Positions 28,202-36,283 of a stretch of DNA of 40,013 nucleotides are shown here, one piece after another; position 1 is the stretch's first letter; every line of letters begins with the position of its first letter. Both the position numbers and the translations under genes were made by a program. The notes beneath the pieces were generated by a model. The model was not told where the DNA came from and did not search any database. It saw only the letters and a program-made list of their open reading frames with translations. The DNA comes from Acidianus hospitalis (lineage in GTDB: Archaea > Thermoproteota > Thermoprotei_A > Sulfolobales > Sulfolobaceae): contig JAWDOK010000010.1 of assembly GCA_046533895.1 (NCBI GenBank), positions 1 through 40,013 of the forward strand, given 5' to 3'.

Positions 28202-28387
28202 ATGAACGAGATAGAAAAGATACGACTTATAATAAGTATATTGGAAGAAAAGATGCCAGAAGATTGTGCTGAAATACTGGATGAGAAATTCAAGATCTTA
28301 CTAAAGGAAATAAAAAATAAGGGAATCGATAAGGTTATAAGAGATTATTATAGTGATGACGGCGATATAGAAATTATTCAAAGTTGA
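28202..28387 (+). CDS. Small acidic hypothetical protein
   Basis: This is a 61-residue acidic, helical protein (EKIRLIISILEEKMPEDCAE, then a charged C-terminus DYYSDDGDIEIIQS). It starts at ATG 28202 just downstream of the divergent tRNA-Thr gene. It overlaps the convergent nucleotidyltransferase by 14 bases. There is no recognised family. The composition looks protein-like rather than random, but the gene is short and unproven. Confidence 0.45.
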   Translation: MNEIEKIRLIISILEEKMPEDCAEILDEKFKILLKEIKNKGIDKVIRDYYSDDGDIEIIQS

Positions 28388-29063
28388 ATACTTGAGGAAT
28401 TTCATTAGAAGCCTCTTCAACATCTTTTACGGAGTCTATTGATCTCCAATACACATTCTCGAATTTTTTACCTCTAAGCAAGCCTTTTTCTGCTAATGTA
28501 GGGAAAGTTATTCTTTCTATGTCGCCTTTTTCAGGTAAATATTCGAATATGCTAGATTTTAAGAAATATACTCCTGCGTTAATCCAGTAATCTTTCAATA
28601 CGGGTTTTTCCACGAATTTTATAATTTTATCGCCTTCTGTTTGCACTACACCATAAGGACTTCTTAAGGGTACGAGAGAAATTGATGCTATAGCAGTTTC
28701 ATCTACTTGCTTTAATTCCCTTATATCCAGGTTTGTAAGAATATCTCCATTTACTGCAATAAAGTCCTCATTTAGGAAAGATTTAACTTGATGTATTGCA
28801 CCTCCAGTACCTAAAGGCTCTTCTTCCATGCTAAATAGGCATTCAATCCCTAACCTGGCTTTATTTTTAGTAACCCATTCAACTAAGACTTCTTTTTTAT
28901 ATCCTGCAAGGATAATGAAGGAAGTTATTCCAAAACTTTTGAGCCATAAAATTTGCCATTCTAAAATTGGTTTTCCCGCTATTTCTATTAAAGGCTTAGG
29001 TTTATCATCAGTTAATGGTCTTAATCTTTTACCGTAACCGCCGGCTAAAATAACAGCTTTCAC
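28374..29063 (-). CDS. Sugar-phosphate nucleotidyltransferase
   Basis: This 229-residue protein is a single nucleotidyltransferase domain. The signature AVILAGGYGKRLRPLTDDKP then KPLIEIAGKPI is complete, with EEPLGTGGAIHQV, FIAVNGDILTN and KFVEKPVLKDYWINAGVYFL following. It is the mannose-1-phosphate guanylyltransferase / glucose-1-phosphate thymidylyltransferase type, without the left-handed beta-helix seen in the GlmU-like paralog. It makes an NDP-sugar from NTP and sugar-1-phosphate; the exact base and sugar are undecided. It sits downstream of thrS-ogt with a 77-base gap. Confidence 0.88.
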   Translation of the reverse strand: MKAVILAGGYGKRLRPLTDDKPKPLIEIAGKPILEWQILWLKSFGITSFIILAGYKKEVLVEWVTKNKARLGIECLFSMEEEPLGTGGAIHQVKSFLNEDFIAVNGDILTNLDIRELKQVDETAIASISLVPLRSPYGVVQTEGDKIIKFVEKPVLKDYWINAGVYFLKSSIFEYLPEKGDIERITFPTLAEKGLLRGKKFENVYWRSIDSVKDVEEASNEIPQVFNFE

Positions 29064-29140
29064 AATACTACATAGTAAGGGAATTATTTAAGTTTTTTCG
29101 CTATATCATTTAAACTATTGTTAATGAAAAAATCGATAAA

Positions 29141-29590
29141 TCATATTTTTATTCCTTCAAGTTCTAAAAGCTTTTTCTTTAATTCGATTCCTCTTGAATA
29201 ACCTCCTAGTCCTTTCTCAGAAATTACCCTGTGACAGGGTATAATTAAGAGAACTGGATTTTTAGATAACGCAATTCCCACAGCTCTAGGAGATGTACCT
29301 AAGATTTTAGCAATTTCTCTATAGGTTTTAGTTTTGCCCCAAGGTATCTTCATAACTTCCTTAAATACACTTAACCTAAACGGATTAACATTAATATCTA
29401 ATGGTTCTCTTAAGTCTACTTCCTTTCCTTCAAAATATTTATCTAGTTTTTCAAAAAAATCTGAGAAAGCGTCATTATCTAGAGAATTCTTCTCTACACA
29501 ATTACAAAAATCTAGCATAACAAATCCTTTTTCACTTTTAGCTACAGTAATATCTCCTAAAGGGCTTTTATATAAGCCATAAACAATCAT
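29141..29590 (-). CDS. ogt: Methylated-DNA-protein-cysteine methyltransferase
   Basis: This 149-residue suicide enzyme removes the methyl group from O6-methylguanine in DNA. The acceptor-cysteine motif IPCHRVI lies near residue 119. The helix-turn-helix with arginine finger is SPRAVGIALSKNP, and the C-terminal loop is GLGGYSRGIELKKKLLELEG. It is the compact single-chain form known from Sulfolobus OGT. The start overlaps the thrS stop by four bases (ATGA), so the two genes are cotranscribed. Confidence 0.93.
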   Translation of the reverse strand: MIVYGLYKSPLGDITVAKSEKGFVMLDFCNCVEKNSLDNDAFSDFFEKLDKYFEGKEVDLREPLDINVNPFRLSVFKEVMKIPWGKTKTYREIAKILGTSPRAVGIALSKNPVLLIIPCHRVISEKGLGGYSRGIELKKKLLELEGIKI

Positions 29591-31215
29591 TGCTTTACCT
29601 TCTCTATGGCAGTATTTGTTAAATCTCTATTTTGTATTTCTTTTGATATTGCATCCACGCATTTATCTAAAGGTACTCCTTTTACTTCTATATTACCTCT
29701 AGCTCTAATTGTTACTGAATTACTTTCTGCTTCTTTTTTACCTATTATTAAAATGTAAGGAACTCCATCATCGTAAGCTTTTTTAATTCTCTTTGAGAGA
29801 GTTTCCTCTTCTGAGTCTATTTCTGCCCTAATTTTTACAGAGACTAGTTTAGATAAGACTTTTTCTGCATATTCTCTGACTTCTGGATTAATTGGCAATA
29901 TTCTAACTTGAATTGGTGATAGCCACGTGGGTAATTTTCCTTTAAAGTGTTCTAGAAGTATTGCCAAGAACCTATCTATTGAACCGTATATTGCTCTATG
30001 AACCATTACTGGCCTTTTCTTACTTCCATCCTTATCTACGTACTCTAGTTTAAATCTTTCAGGTAAGTTGAAGTCTACTTGAATAGTAGATAATTGCCAC
30101 CATCTTCCTAAACTATCTCTTATATCAAAGTCTATTTTAGGTCCATAAAACGCTCCTTCCTTCTCTTTCACTTGATATTTCAAATTGAGAGAACGCAACG
30201 CATTAACTAAAGCATTAATTGCCTTTTCCCATTGTTCGTCAGTACCTATGCTCTCGTCCGGCCTTGTGGACAAATTGATTCTTACATCATCTCCTTTAAA
30301 TCCAAATTTAGCTAATACTTCCAAAGTTTTACTAATTAGCATCTTAACCTCATTTTCTAGCTGATCTTCTCTTAGAAAGACGTGACCATCGTCTTGGGTG
30401 AATCCTCTAACTCTTAATAAACCGTATAATTCACCTTTTTGTTCCCACCTATAGACGTTTCCAAATTCTGAAAACCTAATTGGAAGGTCTTTATAGCTTC
30501 TGGTTCTTGATTTATAAATTAATATGTGAGCAGGACAATTCATTGGTTTTATTCCTAGCTCTTCATCATCGTGAGTAAAGATTAGCATTTTATCCTTATA
30601 CATTTCATAATGCCCACTTATTTTCCATAAAATCGTTCTATAAACGTGCGTAGTATATACTTCCTGATATCCCATTGAGGCGTTTATTTCCTTCATATAA
30701 TCAATTAACTCATTCCTAATTATCTGACCTTTAGGATGATATAGGACTAGACCAGGTCCCGCTTCTTCAGGGAAGCTGAATAAATCCATTTTTTCTCCTA
30801 AGATTCTATGATCGGTCTCAGATGCCTTCTCTAGCCAATTCATGTAATCTTTAAGTTGCTCTTCAGTTTCGAAAGCTACTCCCCTTATTCTAACGTATTG
30901 TTTGTCTGGAGTCGGGTGATGAACTGAAATGTTTAAAATTTCAAAATACTTGGGATTTCCAGAAGGAGTAACGTCACTTTCTAAAGAAACTTCATAATTT
31001 CCTGCCTTTGCTTTCTTTCCCTCAAGTTTTATTTCGTAATTTCCTTCTTTTGCGTATTTTTTTGCTTCAGCTAAGCTCATTGAGCTATCCATTTCTACAT
31101 CTATGTAGAAGTCTCTTTCTCCTAAACCTACAGCAACTGCTTTCTTACCGTCAGCTAAAAGATTGAACGCTAATATTATTCCTCCTTTTAGCCAAACTCC
31201 TTTGTACTCTTCCAT
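29587..31215 (-). CDS. thrS: Threonyl-tRNA synthetase, catalytic type (ThrRS-cat)
   Basis: This 542-residue protein charges tRNA-Thr. The N-terminus (about residues 1-135) is a TGS-like and connector region that lacks the archaeal editing domain. The class II core includes LFSFPEEAGPGLVLYHPKG, KPMNCPAHILIYKSR (zinc Cys), motif 2 FGNVYRWEQKGELYGLLRVR, and motif 3 VHRAIYGSIDRFLAILLEHF. The C-terminal anticodon-binding domain begins TWLSPIQVRILPINPEV. Together with the separate editing protein at 11.1-12.2 kb it forms the two-protein ThrRS system of crenarchaea. Confidence 0.95.
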   Translation of the reverse strand: MEEYKGVWLKGGIILAFNLLADGKKAVAVGLGERDFYIDVEMDSSMSLAEAKKYAKEGNYEIKLEGKKAKAGNYEVSLESDVTPSGNPKYFEILNISVHHPTPDKQYVRIRGVAFETEEQLKDYMNWLEKASETDHRILGEKMDLFSFPEEAGPGLVLYHPKGQIIRNELIDYMKEINASMGYQEVYTTHVYRTILWKISGHYEMYKDKMLIFTHDDEELGIKPMNCPAHILIYKSRTRSYKDLPIRFSEFGNVYRWEQKGELYGLLRVRGFTQDDGHVFLREDQLENEVKMLISKTLEVLAKFGFKGDDVRINLSTRPDESIGTDEQWEKAINALVNALRSLNLKYQVKEKEGAFYGPKIDFDIRDSLGRWWQLSTIQVDFNLPERFKLEYVDKDGSKKRPVMVHRAIYGSIDRFLAILLEHFKGKLPTWLSPIQVRILPINPEVREYAEKVLSKLVSVKIRAEIDSEEETLSKRIKKAYDDGVPYILIIGKKEAESNSVTIRARGNIEVKGVPLDKCVDAISKEIQNRDLTNTAIEKVKQ

Positions 31216-31256
31216 AGTAGGCTTTATTATTAAAGGGATTATAATGCTTTTATCAA

Positions 31257-32198
31257 ATGAGTGATATATTAATAATTGCTAGCGGTGGAGGGCATACCGG
31301 TTTCGCAAGAGCGATAGCAGAGTATCTACCTTACAAAGTTGACTTTATTATACCTAAAGGAGATGAAATGAGCAAAAAGATGATTTCTCAATTTGCAGAT
31401 AAAATCTATGAAGTAGAAAAATTTAGATCCCCCTCGGGAAACCTTTCGTTGTCCTCTTTTTTATTATCAATGATTCATAGCGCCAAAATAAGGAAATATA
31501 AGAAGGTTATAGCTACCGGCTCTAATCATTCAATTTTTCCCTCTTTCTTCCAATTTGTTAAATCCTCAAATATTTACGTTATTGAAAGTCAAGATAGGAT
31601 AGTGACTAAAGGAAAGGCCGTAAATATAATATCAAAGTACTCAAAGCGTGTATTTCTACATTGGAAGGAACAAGAGAAACTTTACAAAAATGGAATAGTC
31701 GTTGGACCTATAGTCGAGAGACCTAAATATACTCCTTCAGACGAAGGTTATATATTAGTTACTACTGGGAGCGAAGGCTTTGAGAGACTTTTTGATATTT
31801 TATATTCCTTAGATATAGATAATGTAGTTCTACAAACAGGAAAAGTAAATAAAAAATATGAGAAAAAAAGTTGGAAAGTTTTTTCCTTTGATCCAGATAT
31901 TGAAAGGTATATAGCTAAAGCTAAATTGGTAATAACTCATCAAGGCAAAACTGCTATGGAGGCTGTTGTAATGTATAAAAAACCTACAATTATAGTATAC
32001 AATAAGGACTGGAAATACGCAGCTACATTTGAGGACAGTAAGTTATATGCAGAAATTTTGGGGACAGTATTTCTTAATGACCCTTCCAATTGGTCTACTA
32101 AAGATGAAATTTTAAAATATATTGAGAATCCTAAGCAACCAAAGGTGTATACTCCTGGCACGGAGAGGCTTGTAAGCGTGGTGTTGAATGATATATGA
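31257..32198 (+). CDS. Alg13/Alg14-like GlcNAc transferase (Agl24-type)
   Basis: This is a 313-residue protein. The N-terminal half is Alg14-like (DILIIASGGGHTGFARAIAE, with His13; IATGSNHSIFPSFF; NIYVIESQDRI, with Glu110). The C-terminal half is Alg13/MurG-like (LVITHQGKTAMEAVVMYKKP). Eukaryotic Alg13 and Alg14 are separate subunits; here they are one chain. In Sulfolobus acidocaldarius the homologous Agl24 adds the second GlcNAc of the dolichol-linked N-glycan chitobiose core. Identity as Agl24 is likely but not certain. It heads a four-gene operon and overlaps the next gene by 11 bases. Confidence 0.85.
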   Translation: MSDILIIASGGGHTGFARAIAEYLPYKVDFIIPKGDEMSKKMISQFADKIYEVEKFRSPSGNLSLSSFLLSMIHSAKIRKYKKVIATGSNHSIFPSFFQFVKSSNIYVIESQDRIVTKGKAVNIISKYSKRVFLHWKEQEKLYKNGIVVGPIVERPKYTPSDEGYILVTTGSEGFERLFDILYSLDIDNVVLQTGKVNKKYEKKSWKVFSFDPDIERYIAKAKLVITHQGKTAMEAVVMYKKPTIIVYNKDWKYAATFEDSKLYAEILGTVFLNDPSNWSTKDEILKYIENPKQPKVYTPGTERLVSVVLNDI

Positions 32199-32865
32199 AA
32201 TATTAAAAATAATAGACGAAAATAGGGAATTTTTAAAGAAAATGGGTTGGATAGTTTCTGATCCTTATTCTTTTGAATGGTGGGGTGGATTAAAATCCGC
32301 TGATGAAATAGCCATTTCAGCATTTTTAGTTCAAATGACTAAATGGGAAACAGTAGCCAAGGTTATCGAGAACTTAAGAAGAAAAGGGTTAAATTATATT
32401 GATAAAATAGCAGAACTTCCTTTGCCTGTTTTGGAAGATCAGATTCGCAGCGTTAATTTCTATAAAACTAAAGCTAGAAGACTTAAGAATTTTAGTGAAA
32501 TTGTAAGTAAAAATGGTGGGCTAAAAAAATTTTTAACAGTAGAAAATAGAGATAAAATACTAGAAATTGAAGGTATAGGAGAAGAGACTGCAGATTCTTT
32601 ATTACTTTTTGCAAATAATCAACTTGTTTTTCCTCAGTCTGAATACTTAAGGAGAGTTCTTTCAAGAGTTTTAAATAAGAAAATGAGTAAAAAAGAGGCA
32701 AAGGATTATGTTGAAGATAACTTAAAGAAGGATCTTTTTCTATATAAACTCTTCCATGCCGGAATAGTCTCTATAGGTAAGGCTTTTTGTTATCTAAATA
32801 AGCCTAAATGCGATAAATGCATTCTTAAACCTTTATGCAGAAACAAATATAATGAAACTTTATGA
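32188..32865 (+). CDS. Endonuclease III-like HhH protein with substituted catalytic Asp
   Basis: This is a 225-residue HhH-GPD family protein. The helix-hairpin-helix is LEIEGIGEETADSLLLFA (about residues 125-142), where the lyase lysine is replaced by Glu. The [4Fe-4S] loop is C201-x6-C208-x2-C211-x5-C217. The usual aspartate in the V-D-x-x-x-R-R context is replaced: LVFPQSEYLRRVLSRV has Ser151 at that position. It resembles the endonuclease III-related proteins of COG2231. It may bind rather than cut DNA, or use another residue. It overlaps both neighbours (11 and 14 bases), so it is translated with agl24-like and sucC. Confidence 0.85.
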   Translation: MIYEILKIIDENREFLKKMGWIVSDPYSFEWWGGLKSADEIAISAFLVQMTKWETVAKVIENLRRKGLNYIDKIAELPLPVLEDQIRSVNFYKTKARRLKNFSEIVSKNGGLKKFLTVENRDKILEIEGIGEETADSLLLFANNQLVFPQSEYLRRVLSRVLNKKMSKKEAKDYVEDNLKKDLFLYKLFHAGIVSIGKAFCYLNKPKCDKCILKPLCRNKYNETL

Positions 32866-33859
32866 ATATGAAGGAAAGCTTCTATTTTCTAAAGTAGGAA
32901 TAAAAATACCTCACGGAATAGTAACTGAAGGTAATATAGATTGGAAAGGAAAAGCTGTTGTTAAAGCTCAAATTCTAGAAGGTGGAAGAGGAAAAAGAGG
33001 ACTTGTTAAGGTAACTGATGATGTTAACTCTACAATACAAGAGATGAGAAAACTAGGCATAAATAAATTTCTAGTTGAGGAATATATTCCCCATGATAGA
33101 GAAGTTTATCTTTCCATGATTCTTGATAGAGATACTGCAGAACCTATGCTAATAGCCTCACCTCACGGTGGAATTGATATTGAAAGCTCTGGTGAAGTAA
33201 AGAAGTTTATAATTCCTATAGAAAGGGGACCTAGAGGATATGATATAATAGAGATAGAAAAATATTTAGGCGTAAAAGGTTTATTTCAAGTAATTCAAGG
33301 CTTATACAAGATTTTTACAGAGTACGACGCTGAGCTGGTAGAAATTAATCCGTTGGCTGTGACTGATAACGGCGTAATAGCTCTTGATTCCAAAGTGATC
33401 TTAGAGGATAATGCACTTTACAAGCACCAGGATTTTCTAAAGGAAATTGACAGGGAGTATTCTCCAGATAGTTATGTAGAACTTGATGGAGATATAGGAA
33501 TAATCGGCAATGGAGCAGGTTTAACTATGGCCACAATGGATATGGTAAAACTAATGGGAGGAAACCCTGCAGATTTCATGGACGTAGGAGGAGGAGCGGA
33601 TAGGGAAAGAGTTAGATATTGTGTTATAAAAGTTGGGTCAAATCCTAAGGTAAAGAAAATCCTTGTAAATATATATGGTGGTATAACTAGGTGTGACGAG
33701 GTCGCATTGGGAATTGTTGATGCGTATAATGTGATAAAGAAGCCAATATTCGTTAGATTAGTCGGAACTAATGAGGAAGAAGGTTGGAAAATCCTTAAGG
33801 AACATGGAATTAATTTTTATGAAAATCCAATAGACGCGGTGAGGGATGCACTACGCTGA
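32852..33859 (+). CDS. sucC: Succinate-CoA ligase, beta subunit
   Basis: This is the 335-residue ATP-grasp subunit of succinyl-CoA synthetase (citric acid cycle). The N-terminus MKLYEYEGKLLFSKVGI and VVKAQILEGGRGKRGLV match the ATP-grasp domain. AELVEINPLAVT, MDVGGGADRERV and VNIYGGITRCDEVA are signatures of the C-terminal CoA-ligase domain. It is shorter than the E. coli form (about 388), as usual in Sulfolobales. It overlaps the HhH gene by 14 bases and sucD by four. Confidence 0.93.
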   Translation: MKLYEYEGKLLFSKVGIKIPHGIVTEGNIDWKGKAVVKAQILEGGRGKRGLVKVTDDVNSTIQEMRKLGINKFLVEEYIPHDREVYLSMILDRDTAEPMLIASPHGGIDIESSGEVKKFIIPIERGPRGYDIIEIEKYLGVKGLFQVIQGLYKIFTEYDAELVEINPLAVTDNGVIALDSKVILEDNALYKHQDFLKEIDREYSPDSYVELDGDIGIIGNGAGLTMATMDMVKLMGGNPADFMDVGGGADRERVRYCVIKVGSNPKVKKILVNIYGGITRCDEVALGIVDAYNVIKKPIFVRLVGTNEEEGWKILKEHGINFYENPIDAVRDALR

Positions 33860-34704
33860 TAAATAAGAACACTAAAGTTCTTGTTCAAGGAATTACTGGA
33901 AAAGAAGGATCATTTCATACGAAATTAATGCTTGAATATGGTACGAAGATAGTTGCTGGCGTTACTCCAGGTAAAGGAGGCTCTCAAGTTTACGGAGTCC
34001 CTGTTTACGATACAGTAAAAGAAGCCATGCAAGAGCATGAAATAGACGCTAGCATAATTTTTGTTCCTGCCAAATTCGCTGTGGACGCTATTTATGAAGC
34101 AATAGATGGCGGTATTCCGTTAATAGTAGTAATTACTGAGCACATTCCAGTTTTGGATATGGCAAAAGTTGTGCATTATGCCGAGAAGAAGGGAGTTAGA
34201 ATAATAGGTCCGAATTGTCCTGGAATAATAGTTCCTGGTGAGTCATTACTGGGTATAATGCCTTCACGCGCTTTTAGGAAAGGTAAGATTGGAATAGTTT
34301 CTCGTTCCGGTACGCTTACTTATGAAGTAGCTGAAATCTTGAAGGATTTTGGTCAATCCACTGTGATCGGAATAGGAGGAGATCCTATAATAGGGACTAA
34401 GATGCAGGATATAGTGAAGATGTTTGATGAGGATAAAGATACTGAGGAGATTGTAATAATAGGTGAAATAGGAGGTACAATGGAAGAAGAAGTTGCTAAA
34501 ATGAAGAAAGAAGGAAAGATTTCTAAAAATATAGTAGCTTATATTGCCGGTTTAACAGCTCCTAAGGAAAAAAGGATGGGGCATGCAGGTGCTGTAGTAT
34601 ACATGGGACTAGGTACTTATGAGAGCAAGGTAAATGCCTTTAAGGAAGCAGGTATTAAAGTTGCTAAAACTCCGTTTGAAATAAAAGATTTAATTTTTTC
34701 TTAA
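33856..34704 (+). CDS. sucD: Succinate-CoA ligase, alpha subunit; non-standard start
   Basis: Homology begins at 33856-33862 with INKNTKVLVQGITGKEGSFH (CoA-binding loop), well before the first standard start codon at 33928. The full frame is 282 residues, close to the usual 290. The active histidine lies in MGHAGAVVYMGLGTYESK, and FVPAKFAVDAIYEAIDGGIP and IGPNCPGIIVPGESLLGIMP are typical. The likely start is CTG at 33856, overlapping the sucC stop as CTGA. A GGTGA motif at 33838 lies closer to an out-of-frame ATG at 33846. A small deletion or an error at the start cannot be excluded. Confidence 0.88.
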   Translation: MINKNTKVLVQGITGKEGSFHTKLMLEYGTKIVAGVTPGKGGSQVYGVPVYDTVKEAMQEHEIDASIIFVPAKFAVDAIYEAIDGGIPLIVVITEHIPVLDMAKVVHYAEKKGVRIIGPNCPGIIVPGESLLGIMPSRAFRKGKIGIVSRSGTLTYEVAEILKDFGQSTVIGIGGDPIIGTKMQDIVKMFDEDKDTEEIVIIGEIGGTMEEEVAKMKKEGKISKNIVAYIAGLTAPKEKRMGHAGAVVYMGLGTYESKVNAFKEAGIKVAKTPFEIKDLIFS

Positions 34705-34707
34705 TTT

Positions 34708-34905
34708 TTATTGTCCTCTTGGTTTTATTGTTATAGTTCCGTTATCTTCGTCTACTTCCAGGGTATATTTTGTACCGAATTTCTCTACCATGGACTTTGG
34801 TATGTATAGGTTCAGTGGTAGTGTATAGTATTCATATTCGTAGACCTTGCCCCTAACTAGTTTTTTGCCAACTAATCTTTTTGCTTCAACTTCTCTCTCT
34901 TTCAT
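34708..34905 (-). CDS. AbrB/SpoVT-type small DNA-binding protein
   Basis: This is a 65-residue protein starting at ATG 34905. The swapped-hairpin pattern YYTLPLNLYIPKSMVEKFGT then YTLEVDEDNGTITIKP is typical of AbrB-like transition regulators or antitoxins. A TATA-like TTTTAAAAAG lies about 25-33 bases upstream, which supports this start over a 15-residue longer form. No PIN or other toxin gene is adjacent. It follows the sucD 3' end convergently, with only three bases between the stops. Confidence 0.75.
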   Translation of the reverse strand: MKEREVEAKRLVGKKLVRGKVYEYEYYTLPLNLYIPKSMVEKFGTKYTLEVDEDNGTITIKPRGQ

Positions 34906-34982
34906 AAGATAGAATCTTTTCTTACTCTTTTTAAAACTTTTGCATATCATCTTTTTAAATCTTTCATTAAATTTAAATTTCT

Positions 34983-35513
34983 TTAAATCAGTTTAAATTT
35001 TTGACGTAGTTCATAAAAAACTATTTCGTTAACAAAGTTTAACAGATCAACCTTAAAAAGTGATGGTTGTATATCTGTTTCTGTTATTCTTATTTTTAAA
35101 TAGTATAGCTCATTAAAAAAGTTAAATAAAGCAATATACACACAATCATTATATTCACAATCTGGGCCATGATCTAATCTAATTTTTTCATTATTTACAC
35201 TGCTTACTATCTTTTGTGTTCCCCAATCTATTATTGTACATACATTAATTCCGCCTAAATAATCCTGGTTAATTATTATTCCAATTTTATCATATCTAGT
35301 ATTTCTTTTAATCATATCTACCTTATACATTCTTGTAGAATTTAGAATTTCTATGAGATCAAAATAGCTAATATCCATTAGAAGATCTTTATCTTCTATG
35401 TATATGTAAAGCTCGTCGGCAATAAATGGGGAAATGTGTATTCTACCAATATCTATAGCACTCTCTACATCATTAAAGAATCCTTTATTGTCTCTTTTGG
35501 CAAATTTGATCAT
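34983..35513 (-). CDS. Conserved hypothetical protein
   Basis: This 176-residue protein is not recognised. It is rich in isoleucine and aromatic residues and strand-like (IDIGRIHISPFIADELYIYI; KIGIIINQDYLGGINVCTII). A helical C-terminus is FFNELYYLKIRITETDIQPS then FVNEIVFYELRQKFKLI. Three cysteines (one each in NVCTII, PDCEY and NDCVY) have no metal-site spacing. It lies 77 bases upstream of the AbrB-like gene on the same strand and may share regulation. No membrane segment is clear. Confidence 0.6.
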   Translation of the reverse strand: MIKFAKRDNKGFFNDVESAIDIGRIHISPFIADELYIYIEDKDLLMDISYFDLIEILNSTRMYKVDMIKRNTRYDKIGIIINQDYLGGINVCTIIDWGTQKIVSSVNNEKIRLDHGPDCEYNDCVYIALFNFFNELYYLKIRITETDIQPSLFKVDLLNFVNEIVFYELRQKFKLI

Positions 35514-35540
35514 TACTAATTATATTGTCTTAACCGATAA

Positions 35541-35549
35541 TTAAATATA
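35541..35549 (+). promoter_or_regulatory. TATA-like box for the methylthioadenosine phosphorylase gene
   Basis: TTAAATATA lies 22-30 bases before ATG 35571, consistent with a leaderless mRNA for the two-gene transcript that follows. Confidence 0.5.
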
Positions 35550-35570
35550 CTATTCCTACTTTCTTTCATT

Positions 35571-36281
35571 ATGCCAGTTCATATCTTAGCAAATAAAGGG
35601 GATGTTGCAGAAAGAGTTTTAATAGTTGGAGATCCAGGAAGAGCGAAATTACTTTCTTCGCTTCTACAAAATCCTAGATTAGTTAACGAAAATAGAAGTT
35701 TTTTGGTATATACTGGAAAGTATAACGGAGTAGATATAAGCATAGCTACTCACGGAATAGGAGGGCCGTCTGCAGCTATAGTTCTTGAAGAGTTGATAAT
35801 GTTAGGCGGAAGAACATTTATTAGGTATGGAACTACTGGAGCACTGATTCCAGAGATTAATTTAGGTGAGTACATCATAGTTGCAGGGGCATCATACAAT
35901 CACGGTGGTGTGATTTATCAGTATTTAAGAGAGGATAGCTGTATTGCCGCTACTCCAGATTTTTACATTCTTAATAGCCTAGTCCAGAATTTTCAGAAAG
36001 AAGGTTTGAAATTCCATATAGGGAACGTATTTAGTAGTGACGCTTTTTATGCAGAGGATGAGGAATTCGTAAAAAGATGGTCATCAAGAGGTAATATTGC
36101 AGTAGAAATGGAGTGCGCAACAATTTTTGCAGTAGGAAGAATGAAAGGAGTAAGAACTGGAGCAGTTCTAGTAGTTAGCGATAATTTAGCAAAAGGAGGC
36201 GTGTGGATAAGCAGGGAAGATCTAGAAAATAGTGTCATGAGAGGTGCAAAAGCAATTTTAGATACTTTGAGTAAGTTATAA
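35571..36281 (+). CDS. 5'-methylthioadenosine phosphorylase, PNP family
   Basis: This 236-residue protein is close, segment by segment, to the characterised Sulfolobus solfataricus enzyme of the same length. PVHILANKGDVAERVLIVGD, IATHGIGGPSAAIVLEEL, IRYGTTGALIPEINLGEYII, VFSSDAFYAEDEEFVKRWSS and VEMECATIFAV are all conserved. It cleaves methylthioadenosine, and also inosine/guanosine-type nucleosides, with phosphate, in methionine and purine salvage. It forms hexamers in the family. The HD phosphohydrolase gene begins two bases after its stop, so the two are cotranscribed. Confidence 0.94.
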   Translation: MPVHILANKGDVAERVLIVGDPGRAKLLSSLLQNPRLVNENRSFLVYTGKYNGVDISIATHGIGGPSAAIVLEELIMLGGRTFIRYGTTGALIPEINLGEYIIVAGASYNHGGVIYQYLREDSCIAATPDFYILNSLVQNFQKEGLKFHIGNVFSSDAFYAEDEEFVKRWSSRGNIAVEMECATIFAVGRMKGVRTGAVLVVSDNLAKGGVWISREDLENSVMRGAKAILDTLSKL

Positions 36282-36283
36282 AA

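Noticed and set aside
34708..34905. VapB antitoxin of a VapBC pair
   Set aside because: No PIN-domain toxin gene is adjacent; only an AbrB-like fold can be supported.
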